Assembly (NCBI GenBank): GCA_037178675.1
Contig: JAYMGJ010000543.1
Span: 1-14,662, forward strand
Source: Scleroderma bovista
Taxonomy: Eukaryota; Basidiomycota; Agaricomycetes; Boletales; Sclerodermataceae
Reading direction: 5' to 3'
DNA: 14,662 bases
Below, piece by piece: positions 1-7,843 of this stretch. Below the pieces are notes generated by a model. That model was given only the letters and a program-made list of their open reading frames with translations, was not told the origin of the DNA and searched no databases. Positions within the stretch are counted from its first letter, which is position 1; each line of letters starts with the position of its first letter. A program made the position numbers and the translations under genes.

Positions 1-1
1 G

Positions 2-130
2 ATTTACATGGAACAACCCAAAGGGTTTGCAGTTTCTGGGCAAGAGTGCAAAGTGCTCCACCTCTGGCATGCCCTCTATGGCCTTAAACAGGCTGGCCTA
101 GCTTGGTGGTGCACACTTGATGAGTTTCCT
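2..130 (+). pseudogene. Element A, left piece: Ty1/copia reverse transcriptase fragment
   Basis: The + frame reads IYMEQPKGF, then ALYGLKQAGLAWW and TLDEF. This is the typical copia RT stretch after the D-x-x-x-A-(F/Y)-L box ('YMxQPxGF ... ALYGLKQAxxxWW'). In a normal element the next part would run on to the YVDD catalytic box. Here similarity stops around 128-135 and unrelated sequence follows. The window begins inside the element, so gag, protease and integrase lie outside or are lost. The matching downstream half resumes at 5392 on the same strand. By comparison with the usual copia layout, about 40-45 codons including YVDD are missing between the halves. This is a dead fragment. Family assignment is firm; the exact right edge is uncertain. 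Confidence 0.8.
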
Positions 131-167
131 ACAGCACTTTGCAAAAGTATGTGGAAACTGTGTTTGA

Positions 168-484
168 CGTGTTTCACTCTTTCGGGAGCTGCTGACAAGG
201 ACCCCAGAAGTATCTAAGGTAGAAAAATAATGTATGACAGTAGCCTTGTGTGATAGACTCCAGCATGTTGTTACCTTCTCCTCCTCAGGACTCTGAGGAT
301 GAGCATGTATTTTCTGTTTTCCTGACAGTCTATTCTAAAATCAAGAAAGTGACCATGGAAAAAACCACTTCAAAAGAAGAAAAATCCATAAAGACAAAGG
401 AACTCATCTTTCCTATCAATGAATCCAACCATCTTGACTTCTTGCAAAGCATACTCCTCAAACATGGACAAAAGAGTTATGAAA
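168..484 (+). pseudogene. Unrecognised gene fragment, two candidate exons with an intron (219-288)
   Basis: An open frame after a stop at 165-167 reads FRELLTRTPEVSK and ends at 218. GT follows at 219, and a pyrimidine-rich tract ending in CAG closes at 288. The next exon begins in the same phase as DSEDEHVFSVFLTVYSKIKK and ends KHGQKSYEM at 484, where an LTR cuts it off. The segment is acidic then lysine-rich (KTTSKEEKSIKTKE), followed by a motif like HLDFLQSILLKHG. I do not recognise a named domain. The last motif loosely recalls lineage-specific proteins of Agaricomycetes, from memory only. It lies between the two halves of element A, so it was either captured by or inserted into transposon sequence. 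The intron is inferred from splice-like signals, a fungal size (70 bp) and frame continuity. Confidence 0.4.
219..288 (+). other. Candidate spliceosomal intron (70 bp)
   Basis: The donor is AAG/GTAGAA at 219. The acceptor is a CT-rich tract (ttaccttctcctcctcag) ending at 288. Removing it joins the frames ...PEVSK and DSEDEH... in phase 0. The size is normal for fungal introns. There is no transcript support, and the donor is not the ideal GTRNGT. Confidence 0.35.
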
Positions 485-688
485 TGTTGATATTGAGTGT
501 TTGTGCACTCTTGTGGTGTTGTGTGGCACATTTGCAGTGATTACTTCAGCTGTTTCCTTTCCAGGTTGATCAGGTGATTTGTGGCTTTTGTATTACACTT
601 TTTTTCCTTGTTTGCTTTGTTTGTATAGTTGAAATTTACGTGCCCAGAGTCTCTTCTCTTTAGGCTCTGACACTGGGCATAAGGTCTG
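485..688 (+). mobile_element. LTR1: truncated copia LTR, + orientation
   Basis: It starts TGTTGATATTGAGTG, the U3 end of the LTR family that also flanks elements B and C, here in the + direction. It is full-family up to ...ggcataaggtctg at 688, where the next LTR (minus orientation) begins exactly at its terminal TG. The last roughly 75 bp of the LTR are missing. It is one of the more diverged copies (for example gtatag for gtgtag, and tttacg for tttcg). It shares the variants gtatag and gtctcttctctt with the 5' LTR of element B at 5165-5391 but not with the other copies. The 5 bp left of it (tgaaa) have no partner at B's far end. Confidence 0.85.
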
Positions 689-966
689 TGTTCAAATAAA
701 CCACAAAGGAGGACACTTGTGCCCAGTGTCAGAGACTAAATTATGAGGAGAGCTACAGATTACAGACCTTGTGCCCAGTGTCAGAGACTGAAGAGAAAGG
801 ACTCTGGGCACGAAAATTTCAACTACACAAACAAAGCAAACAAGGAAAAACAGTGTAACACAAAAGCCACAAATCACCTGATCAACCTGGAAAGGAAACA
901 CCTCAAGTAATCACTGCAAATGCGCCACACAACACCACAAGAGTGCACAAACACTCAATATCAACA
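689..966 (-). repeat. 3' LTR of element B (278 bp)
   Basis: On the + strand it runs from TGTTCAAATAAACC to CAATATCAACA, so in element sense TGTTGATATTG...TTTGAACA. It directly abuts LTR1 in inverted orientation. The block cacctcaag...cactgcaaatgcgcca near the U3 end differs from most copies (cagctgaag...cacaggaaatgcgcaa). The rest is closest to solo LTR D, sharing gactaaattatg. Confidence 0.93.
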
Positions 967-976
967 CTTCCCCCTG
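967..976 (-). promoter_or_regulatory. Polypurine tract of element B
   Basis: The minus strand reads CAGGGGGAAG immediately before the 3' LTR terminus TGTTGATATTG, which is the expected position of the plus-strand DNA primer. A second, better preserved GGGGGGAG lies at 1002-1009 beside the pol stop codon. Confidence 0.75.
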
Positions 977-2338
977 ATTGTGCATCTCTGCAAATCACTA
1001 ACTCCCCCCAGATCCACCAAGTCCCAGCATCTGACAAAACTCCCTCACCTTGGGTGTAGTCAATGGTTTGGTGAGCAGATCAGCAGCCTGTTGAGTGGTA
1101 GGGACGAATGAAGGTGTGATAGCCTGTTCCTGGACCGCATCTCGAAGCCAGTAGTAGCAAAGATCCAGCTGTTTCATCCTGCCATGGTGTTCTGGGTTCT
1201 TGGCCACAGAAATCGCGGATTGGTTGTCAATGAGCAGAGAGGAGGCGCCAGGAAGGGGAATACCAAGCTCATGCATCAGATTGCACATCCATTTGATTTC
1301 CTTGCCTGCTTGGACAGCTGCCATATACTCAGCTTCAGTAGTAGACAGAGCAATGACGTTTTGCAGCTTAGAAGACCAGGAAACCGCACCAGTGCCCATC
1401 TTGACCACATATCCACCAGTAGAGCGGCCAGTATCCTTGCATCCACCATGGTCTGCATCATAGAAGGTGATAAAGGTCTCAGGTTGCGAGGGATCAGGAG
1501 AATAGGTGATAGAGTAGTCAAGGGTAGCCTTAATATAGCACAGGAGGTGTTTGACAGCGAGCCAGTGGGTCCAGCCAGGATTGGAGTTGAATCTAGCCAA
1601 TACTCCGACAGTGTAGGCGATATCTGGACGAGTTGTGGTAGCAAGGTACATCAGAGCACCAACAGCAGAGAGATAAGGAGTCTGACGCATAGTTGCGGCT
1701 TCCTCAGCATTCTGGGGGCTCTGAGTGCGAGAGAGGCGAAGGCCAGGTTCCATGGGAGTGGAGATGGGCTTACAGTCAGCCATACCAAACCTATCAAGGA
1801 TATCAAGGCAATACTGCCTTTGGGAGAGTGAAATAGAGCGCTTGGAACGATCCCTGTCGATTTTGATGCCTAGAAGCTGAGTGGTAGGCCCCAGATCGTG
1901 GATTTTGAAGTGCTGGGTGAGTTGGGCGATGAAAGACTGGATGGCTGGTTCAGATTTCGAGGCTAGAGTCATATCATCAACAAAGACAGGGAGAATGATA
2001 GTTACACCATCCTTGGAGTAGATATAGATGCTGGCATCGGAGTAGGTCTGCCTGAAGTCAAGGGACTCGAGCACAGATCGCATCTTCTTGTTCCAGCGGT
2101 TTCCGCCCTGTTTGCTGCCATAGATAGCTTTCTGGAGCAAACACACCTTGGCTTTGGGATCTCCCTCCACAAATCCTTCTGGTTGCACCATATAGACCTC
2201 ACAGTCCATTTCCCCATTGAGGTAGGCATGAGAGACGTCGAGAGAGTGCAGGTGGAGGTCCTGGAGAGCTGCAAGCGCGAGGATAACCCATATGGAGGAA
2301 AGGCGAACAGTAGGAGCAAAGACTTCGAGGTAATCGAA

Positions 2339-2343
2339 TCCAG
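2339..2343. repeat. Left target-site duplication of solo LTR D (TCCAG)
   Basis: TCCAG occurs here and again at 2623-2627, directly flanking the LTR. Element C has a single gaatccaggacgc at the equivalent place, which gives the empty-site sequence. Confidence 0.93.
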
Positions 2344-2622
2344 TGTTGATATTGAGTGTTTGTGCACTCTTGTTGTGTTGTTGTTGCGCATTTCCTGTGA
2401 TTACTTCAACTGTTTCCTTTCCAGGTTGATCAGGTGATTTGTGGCTTTTGTGTTACACTGTTTTTCCTTGTTTGCTTTGTTTGTGTAGTTGAAATTTTCG
2501 TGCCCAGAGTCCTTTCTCTTCAGTCTCTGACACTGGGCACAAGGTCTGTAATCTGTAGCTCTCCTCATAATTTAGTCTCTGACACTGGGCACAAGTGTCC
2601 TCCTTTGTGGTTTATTTGAACA
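2344..2622 (+). mobile_element. Solo LTR D (279 bp), + orientation, inside B's RT
   Basis: It runs from TGTTGATATTGAG to TTTATTTGAACA with no internal element sequence, flanked by a perfect 5-bp duplication TCCAG. It lies opposite in orientation to B. The related intact element C has uninterrupted coding sequence here, so the insertion point is exact. Solo LTRs form when the two LTRs of a full element recombine, so D records a full later insertion of the same family that then collapsed. It carries the TTTGAACA U5 end shared with B rather than the TCTTAACA end of C. Confidence 0.95.
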
Positions 2623-2627
2623 TCCAG
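2623..2627. repeat. Right target-site duplication of solo LTR D (TCCAG)
   Basis: Second copy of TCCAG, immediately after the LTR terminus ...GAACA. Coding similarity to element C resumes here. Confidence 0.93.
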
Positions 2628-5146
2628 GACGCTGGTTGTAGCCCTTGGCCACCAATCGAGCCTTGTAGCGATCTACAGAGCCATCTGCGTTGTGCTTCAC
2701 CTTGAATACCCACTTTGAACCGATGACCTTACTCCCAGCAGGTCTAGGAACAAGGGTCCAAGTACCATTACTCTGGTGCGCTGCCAGCTCCTCCAAAGCG
2801 GCCTGTCTCCACTTCTCAGCATCAGGACGAGTAAGAGCCTCTGCAAATGTGAGTGGCTCATCAGGGAGAGATGCAGACATAGCCAACTCGTCATCACTGT
2901 CCTCCGTCTCATCAGGTTCATCAAGCTGCGCAGGGGAGAGCTTCCACCACTCTCTAGGTTTCTGTCTGTTGCGCATAGGCAGTCTGGCACCGATTCCGAC
3001 GGGACTAGGAGGTCTGGGACGTGGTTCTGGGGATGGAGTGCGCACAGGAGGCGCAGGAGGTTCATCTGGAACAGCAGGAGGTTCTGGATTAGCAGGTAAA
3101 TGTATAGGCTCCCCCCCATGATCCAGTACCTCATTGCATTCGCTCTCAGAGTCCAGAGTCGCACCAGGGTTGTAGTAGTCAACAGGGGGCGAAGGTGGGA
3201 CAATAGCAGGAGCAGTAGGGGGAGGCTGGGAGGGTAAGGGCGATCTTTTGGACATAGGGAAGTACCTTTCGTCGAAATCAGCCCTTTCAGAGATTAGAGT
3301 ACGCTTGGAGGTAGGATTATAGAACTTCCAGCCTTTGTAACCCTCAGGATAGCCTAGAAAGATGCATTTCTCCATGTGGGACTCCAGAGGGCGCCTCTTG
3401 TCCTTCTGCACATGCACATAGGCAGTACAACCCCAAACTCGAAGGTGGGAGACATCAGGCTTGCATCCATGCCACAGTTCATAGGGAGTAGCGTCCTTTA
3501 CAGCCTCAGTGGGACACCTGTTCCAGACATGGACTAGAGAGGCAAGACAGTCGCCCCAGAAGCCTTTGGCAAGTCCAGATTCGTCCAACATCGCAGTGAT
3601 CCGCTCAGATAGAACCCTATTAGCACGCTCTGCAACTCCATTTTGCTGGGGTCGATTCCTGACAGTATGCTGGCGAAGAATGCCACATTGGGTCGTGAAA
3701 TCGATGAAAGCATTGCTCATATACTCCCCTCCCTTGTCATCGCGCAGGATCTTGATCTTTCGCTCACTCTGGTTCTCAGCAAAGGCCTCAAAAGCTTGTG
3801 ACTTGGCCTTCAGAGGGATAACAAAGCGAAATCGTGAGTAGTCATCGATGAAAGTGACCCAGTATCGATACCCGGACATGGAGAGGTGGCCTACATCGTG
3901 GACGTCGCTATGGACAAGTTCCAGAGATCTGGATGTGCGCCATGAAGAGCTAGGGAAGGGGTTTGCATGCATCTTACCAGCCAAGCAGGGTTCACAGATA
4001 GGATCAGGGGCAGTCTTTGAGTCTAAAGCCATCCCAGTGACCAGATTGTGATGCAATAGGGCCTTCACATCGGCCAAGTGGTGGTGGGAAAGTCTCCTAT
4101 GCCACAAGTCGAGGTCTAGAGGAGTAGTGGTAGCTGCAGACGCAAATTCGACCAGAGGGGCAGTCTCTCCATCTAGAAAGGCGCAGTTGCTGTTCCCAAT
4201 GTTTGCCACAAAGAGGACAGGTCCAGGAGGTCGTCTGAAGGCCATCTGCGTCGCATTGATGCTCACAAGGAAGCCCTTACTTCGACACAAGTATAGCACA
4301 GAGAGTAAATTATTCCTCAAGTCAGGGACATGCAGGACGTTGGTAAACTCGACAGGGCGCTGCTTCCTTCCTCCAATGATTGGTACAAACACTATAGACC
4401 CCACCACAGCTGAATAGACGACCTTGTTGTCTGCCAACTTCACAGGGACGCATTTTGGAGTATAATTGCGGATCCAGTGGCGATGTGGGGTCATATGAGC
4501 AGTGGCCCCAGTGTCTGCATTCCAATGGACGTCAGCATCGAGTTGGAGGGGATACAGAGGAGAGGAGGGATCAAAGGAATGAAGACTTGCATTGCCAGCG
4601 AACTCCATGGCCTGGGAAGCGGACTGGGAGCCAGAGGACGACTCAGCAGGTGGCTGGGAAGAGCTAGACGCATCAGACGCTTGATTTGCGGCGTTACCAC
4701 CCTTCTTAGTGCGCTTAGACTTCTGGGAAAGGTAGTTGGACAGCATCTATATGGGTCCTTTGTTCAGCAGAAAGCGATAGGTAGAGTTGTCCAGCAGCCT
4801 TGTCCGCTCTAAGGTCCCACTTAGCCTGGAGGTCAGACTGGGAGTCATCAGGGCGCTTCTCAGCACCACTAACAATAGTCCAGAGGCCTTTGGTACGCAG
4901 GAAGGCCTTCATTTCCCCCTTCCAGGTCGAGTAGTTGGAGGAGGAGAGTTTTGGGAAGGAGGGAGTCGAGGAACTGGTAGAATCGTCGGCAATGAGGACA
5001 GGAATGCGCTGAGTATGCTATGGGAGGAGAGGAGAGCGAGTTCTGAGGCTGGAACAGAGAGAAGGAGTGTGGAAATCGATGTAGCAGGAGTAAAAAATCG
5101 CGCAGGAGCAGGAAGGCGGTCTAAGAGATAGTCCTAAAGTTCCTGG

Positions 5147-5164
5147 AGCGCAGGGCTCGTAACC
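5147..5164 (-). promoter_or_regulatory. Primer-binding site of element B (decayed)
   Basis: The + strand reads agcgcagggctcgtaacc directly beside the 5' LTR end. It matches the anticodon arm of fungal initiator tRNA-Met (GCGCAGGGCUCAUAACC in the yeast tRNA as I recall it) except for A to G in the anticodon CAU. Element C keeps CAT at this position. Confidence 0.7.
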
Positions 5165-5391
5165 TGTTCAAATAAACCACAAAGGAGGACACTAGTGCCC
5201 AGTGTCAGAGACTGAAGAGAAGAGACTCTGGGCACGAAAATTTCAACTATACAAACAAAGCAAACACAGAAAAACAGTGTAACACAAAAGCCACAAATCA
5301 CCTGATCAACCTGGAAAGGAAACAGCTGAAGTAATCACAGGAAATGCGCAACAACAACACCACAAGAGTGCACAAACACTCAATATCAACA
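5165..5391 (-). repeat. 5' LTR of element B (227 bp, internally deleted)
   Basis: On the + strand it runs from TGTTCAAATAAACC to CAATATCAACA. It lacks exactly one 52-bp unit between two 25-bp direct repeats present in the 279-bp LTRs of C and D. It shares subfamily variants with LTR1 (atacaaac, gagaagagactc). The sequence to its right (ctaacaaggctg) is element A. Confidence 0.92.
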
Positions 5392-6320
5392 CTAACAAGG
5401 CTGTTGTTGATGCCATCAAAGCACAATTCATGTGCAAATGGAAGTGCAGAGACCTTGGAGAACCAAATGAGGTCCTCCAAATGCAAATCACTCACAAAAG
5501 CTGCGCTATCCACTTGGATCAATGTGCGTACCTCCAAAAGGTCATTGAATGCTGCGGCATGCTGAATGCAAAGTCTGCAAGCACCCCACTGCTGGCTGGC
5601 TACTATGCTGCCAAAAATACAGAGCCTGTTGATGCAGATCTCCACTCCCATTTCCAGATGGTTATTGGGACCCTTCTGTACCTTATGTTAGGCACTAGGC
5701 CAAACATTGCTTTTGCAGTCACACACCTCTCGTGCCATGCCACAAACCCATCCCAGAACCACCTAAACAAAGTGCTATATATCTGTTGCTACTTAATTGG
5801 GATGCCTACGTACTCCCTAGTATACAACAGTGGATCTGGTGCTGGCCTGATTGCATGCATGGACTCAGATTGGGGATCAGACCCTACCTTTCGCCTCTTG
5901 CAAACAGGTTTCTACCTGAAGCTTGCAGATGGCTTAATCAGTTGGACTTCTCATGCGCAGAAGACTATTGTGTACCCATCCACTGAGGCTGAATACATGG
6001 CTTTGAGTGATTGTGCTTGCCAAGTTACCTGGATTCAAAGCTTGCTTGGTAAGCTCAGCTATAAGCTGAAAGCTATCCCAATTTGCGGAGATAATCAGGG
6101 GTACATATTCATGGTATCCAACCCCATAATGGAGCCTTGCTCCAAGCACATTAACATCCACTACCATGGAATCTGCAAGTCAGTTGCGAAAGGTAACATG
6201 GAACTATTCTTTATTGATGGTGCTGAGAATCCTGCTGATCTGCTCACCAAGAACTTACTACATGAGAAATTCGTGAAGTTCAGAACTCAACTATGGTGCG
6301 GTTCACTTAGTCACCACTAA
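5392..6320 (+). pseudogene. Element A, right piece: Ty1/copia RT C-terminus and RNase H
   Basis: A frame open from 5394 to TAA at 6318-6320 begins NKAVVDAIKAQFM, then CRDLGE and LDQCAYL (the region just after YVDD in copia RT), LMLGTRPNIAFAV, and the copia RNase H signature: DSDWGSDP, YPSTEAEYMAL, CGDNQGYIFM, and ENPADLLTKNL near the end. It is a different copia lineage from B and C: its sequence is clearly distinct (ENPADLLTK against QQAADLLTKP). Oddities are substitutions at usually constant sites (for example TFRLLQTGF for the usual RRSxTGY) and loss of the YVDD portion where B joins. The frame has nevertheless stayed open for over 300 codons. It is the partner of the fragment at 2-130. 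No RT active site remains in the window, so it is inactive. Confidence 0.85.
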
Positions 6321-6709
6321 TTTTGTGCAAGATTTCTACTGGTTGCAAATCCATGTTTTTCTTCATTTCTTTTTGCCAAAATACTTCATTTTATTGTAGG
6401 AACAGATCCCCAAATCTGATTTGTAAAATACTCAAAATTGAGTGAGAAAAATTCTATGATAGAGGCCAAATTGGCGCATGAAGTCTATGCACTGTTGAAA
6501 CTATGTATGAGATCCTCTGGAACTCTCCTATGGAACTTATAGTGTCGTGAGCTGAACTACTTCACCTGCAACTGTGCACTTCTTGTGTTAAGATCCAAAT
6601 GATAGGCATCCATCCAGTGGTGCAGTCAATGTTCCCATACATGGATAGTATTTGTTGAGACTGAGGCGAGAGCGATGGGTAAGTTGGTTTGAGTGTATTG
6701 AATGTGTAA

Positions 6710-6940
6710 TCACAGTTGTCTCAAAGGTACCTTTTGACCTGGCTCCAGAAAAATTCGATCTGAATCTGAATCCAAGTCCATACTTAGTTCGTACTCGCTG
6801 TCAGTGTGGCTGTGGTTGACACCACCTGTATATCCACAGTTGTCATCCTCAATTATATTTGGTGCCAGTTCTGAGACTGTGGCTGCCAAGGTGCCAGGCA
6901 TAATGAGCAGCCAACTGAGCCAGGTGGGTAGCTCATGCAT
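6710..6940 (-). CDS. Short unrecognised ORF, possibly a gene fragment
   Basis: The minus ATG at 6938-6940 opens a 76-codon frame beginning MHELPTWLSWLLIMPGTL, and the open frame extends upstream (LPWHERCKKLLWL). The middle is acidic and serine/aspartate-rich (DSEYELSMDLDSDSD). It ends QKVPLRQL with TGA at 6710. I recognise no family. The composition (hydrophobic start, acidic middle, no stops) is more protein-like than the surrounding sequence, so it may be the end of a decayed host or transposon gene. It could equally be chance. Confidence 0.2.
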   Translation of the reverse strand: MHELPTWLSWLLIMPGTLAATVSELAPNIIEDDNCGYTGGVNHSHTDSEYELSMDLDSDSDRIFLEPGQKVPLRQL

Positions 6941-7075
6941 GAGCCACAGCAGCTTTTTGCACCTTTCATGCCATGGTAGAGCTTGTCAAACCAGCTGTCA
7001 ATGCCAAATTCCATACATTTCTTAGTGTGTATGGACTTCAGCCTACACGTATTGTAGCCATTACATATTCTAGGC

Positions 7076-7090
7076 TAGGGTTAGGGTTAG
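7076..7090 (+). repeat. Short telomere-like tract
   Basis: ctagggttagggttagc contains two adjacent TTAGGG-type units, the telomere repeat of most filamentous fungi. It is far too short to be a telomere. It may be a repair scar, or chance. Confidence 0.35.
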
Positions 7091-7359
7091 CAGATTCTCT
7101 ATATCCTCAATTTGGTGCTTGCACAAAAGTAGCAGTGACTAAGTGAACCGCACCATAGGCTTACAGTTTTCCCTCTGGCAGCATCTAGTGCCTTATTCGC
7201 TGAAGTGCTCTATGTGCAGCACAGTGAGGGGCTTAAACCATCGACAAAGTACACACAAGACTGCAACCCATATTAGTGTAGACTTAGTAATAGTCCTCTT
7301 TAGAGTAGATGTTACTATCACATGTCACATGTCACAGTCATGTGTCACACTATTTGTTG

Positions 7360-7367
7360 TATATAAA
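7360..7367 (+). promoter_or_regulatory. TATA box of the LTR-like region
   Basis: TATATAAA lies about 50 bp after the possible LTR start at 7310, followed by a second AT-rich stretch (ttatataatata). The position suits an LTR promoter with initiation near 7390-7400. Confidence 0.4.
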
Positions 7368-7528
7368 CAGTGGACATCGCTTATATAATATAACAGCTCT
7401 TAACAAGACAGAGTACTTGTTGAAAGAAACAGAAAGAGGAGAGACTACAGAAGGGTGTTTTCTGTATTTTACGAGAGAGAAGAGAGATGTGGTACTTATA
7501 AATATCCTGTGCTTCAGAAGACTTAGCA

Positions 7529-7533
7529 CAAGA
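7529..7533. repeat. Left target-site duplication of element C (CAAGA)
   Basis: CAAGA directly precedes TGTTAAGATAAACC and is repeated exactly at 12527-12531 after the other LTR. Confidence 0.97.
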
Positions 7534-7812
7534 TGTTAAGATAAACCACAAAGGAGCACACTTGTGCCCAGTGTCAGAGACTGAATTATGAGGAGAGCTA
7601 CAGATTACAGACCTTGTGCCCAGTGTCAGAGACTGAAGAGAAAGGACTCTGGGCACGAAAATTTCAACTACACAAACAAAGCAAACAAGGAAAAACAGTG
7701 TAACACAAAAGCCACAAATCACCTGATCAACCTGGAAAGGAAACAGCTGAAGTAATCACAGGAAATGCGCAACAACAACACCACAAGAGTGCACAAACAC
7801 TCAATATCAACA
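7534..7812 (-). repeat. 3' LTR of element C (279 bp)
   Basis: On the + strand it runs from TGTTAAGATAAACC to CAATATCAACA. Identical to the 5' LTR except cacaggaaatg here against cactgcaaatg there. Contains the two 25-bp direct repeats, offset by 52 bp. Confidence 0.97.
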
Positions 7813-7822
7813 CTCCCCCCTG
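7813..7822 (-). promoter_or_regulatory. Polypurine tract of element C
   Basis: The minus strand reads CAGGGGGGAG immediately before TGTTGATATTG of the 3' LTR, which is the plus-strand primer position. The same GGGGGGAG is found 35 bp upstream (7848-7855), overlapping the last codons of pol. Confidence 0.85.
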
Positions 7823-7843
7823 ATTGTGCATCTCTGCAAATCA

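Larger units (their letters stand above)
998..4993 (-). pseudogene. Element B gag-pol polyprotein, disrupted
   Basis: The minus-strand remnants are collinear with the intact polyprotein of element C. Four lesions are visible. (1) The triplet matching C's gag ATG is ATT (4991-4993). (2) 503 bp of gag, including the CCHC zinc knuckle, are deleted at 4740/4741, shifting frame; the upstream piece ends HIDAVQLPFPEV-stop. (3) An 18-bp in-frame segment of integrase is absent near 3781. (4) A 279-bp solo LTR plus 5-bp duplication lies inside RT at 2344-2627 and shifts frame. Protease DTGA, integrase HSDV, RDDKGGEY and NGVAER, RT FVDD and RNase H STTEAEY are still readable in the two long open stretches 2628-4740 and 998-2338. 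TAG at 998-1000 ends the frame. The gene is certainly non-functional as a unit; the open segments suggest inactivation was not very ancient. Confidence 0.92.
689..5391 (-). mobile_element. Element B: degenerate Ty1/copia retrotransposon
   Basis: On the minus strand the order is 5' LTR (5165-5391), primer-binding site (5147-5164), gag remnant, protease, integrase, RT, RNase H, polypurine tract (967-976) and 3' LTR (689-966). It is the same family as element C: apart from indels the proteins are nearly identical. The flanking 5-mers do not match (gtctg on the left, ctaac on the right), so it is not a simple insertion. The two LTRs differ at about a dozen positions (roughly 5%) plus a 52-bp deletion in the 5' LTR. 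The coding region is broken by start-codon loss, a 503-bp gag deletion and a solo-LTR insertion, so B is non-autonomous. Confidence 0.9.
6321..7309. other. Gene-poor AT-rich spacer after element A
   Basis: No recognisable coding region, RNA gene or LTR pair. It should include the 3' untranslated region of element A, but I could not identify a polypurine tract or 3' LTR for it. The only structured items are a short minus ORF (6710-6940) and a telomere-like tract near 7076-7090. Confidence 0.5.
7310..7533 (+). mobile_element. LTR-like sequence with TATA box, cut by element C
   Basis: It starts TGTTACTATCACATG. It has CACATGT repeats (about 7317-7350), a TATATAAA box at 7360-7367 and then a purine-rich stretch (gaaagaaacagaaagagg). 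This is the usual layout of a fungal LTR (U3 repeats, TATA, R) in + orientation. Element C is inserted at its right side, so any remaining part lies from 12532. I could not find the terminal CA or a partner LTR, and the minus strand also has an open frame here, so this is a suggestion. It might be the missing 3' LTR of element A or a solo LTR. Confidence 0.4.

Noticed and set aside
692..901. Membrane-peptide-like ORF in the LTRs (ICGFCVTLFFLVCF), repeated in several copies
   Set aside because: It starts at GTG, lies wholly inside LTRs and recurs only because LTRs are repeated. Kept only as a finding about the open leader frame of C.
1184..1831. 215-codon + strand ORF opposite B's RT/RNase H, with an equal-length one at 8030-8677 opposite C
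   Set aside because: Both are antisense shadows of the same near-identical pol sequence; equal length follows from common ancestry and shows no independent coding signal.
2690..3121. Ser/Gly-rich + ORFs at 2690-3121 and 9252-9683
   Set aside because: They are antisense to the Pro-rich linker of pol; low-complexity composition explains the lack of stops.
485..5391. LTR1 and B's 5' LTR as the two ends of one element
   Set aside because: They are in opposite orientation, and the flanking 5-mers (tgaaa and ctaac) do not match.
6321..7309. tRNA or other structured RNA gene in the spacer
   Set aside because: No cloverleaf-like arms or box A/B pattern could be recognised by eye.
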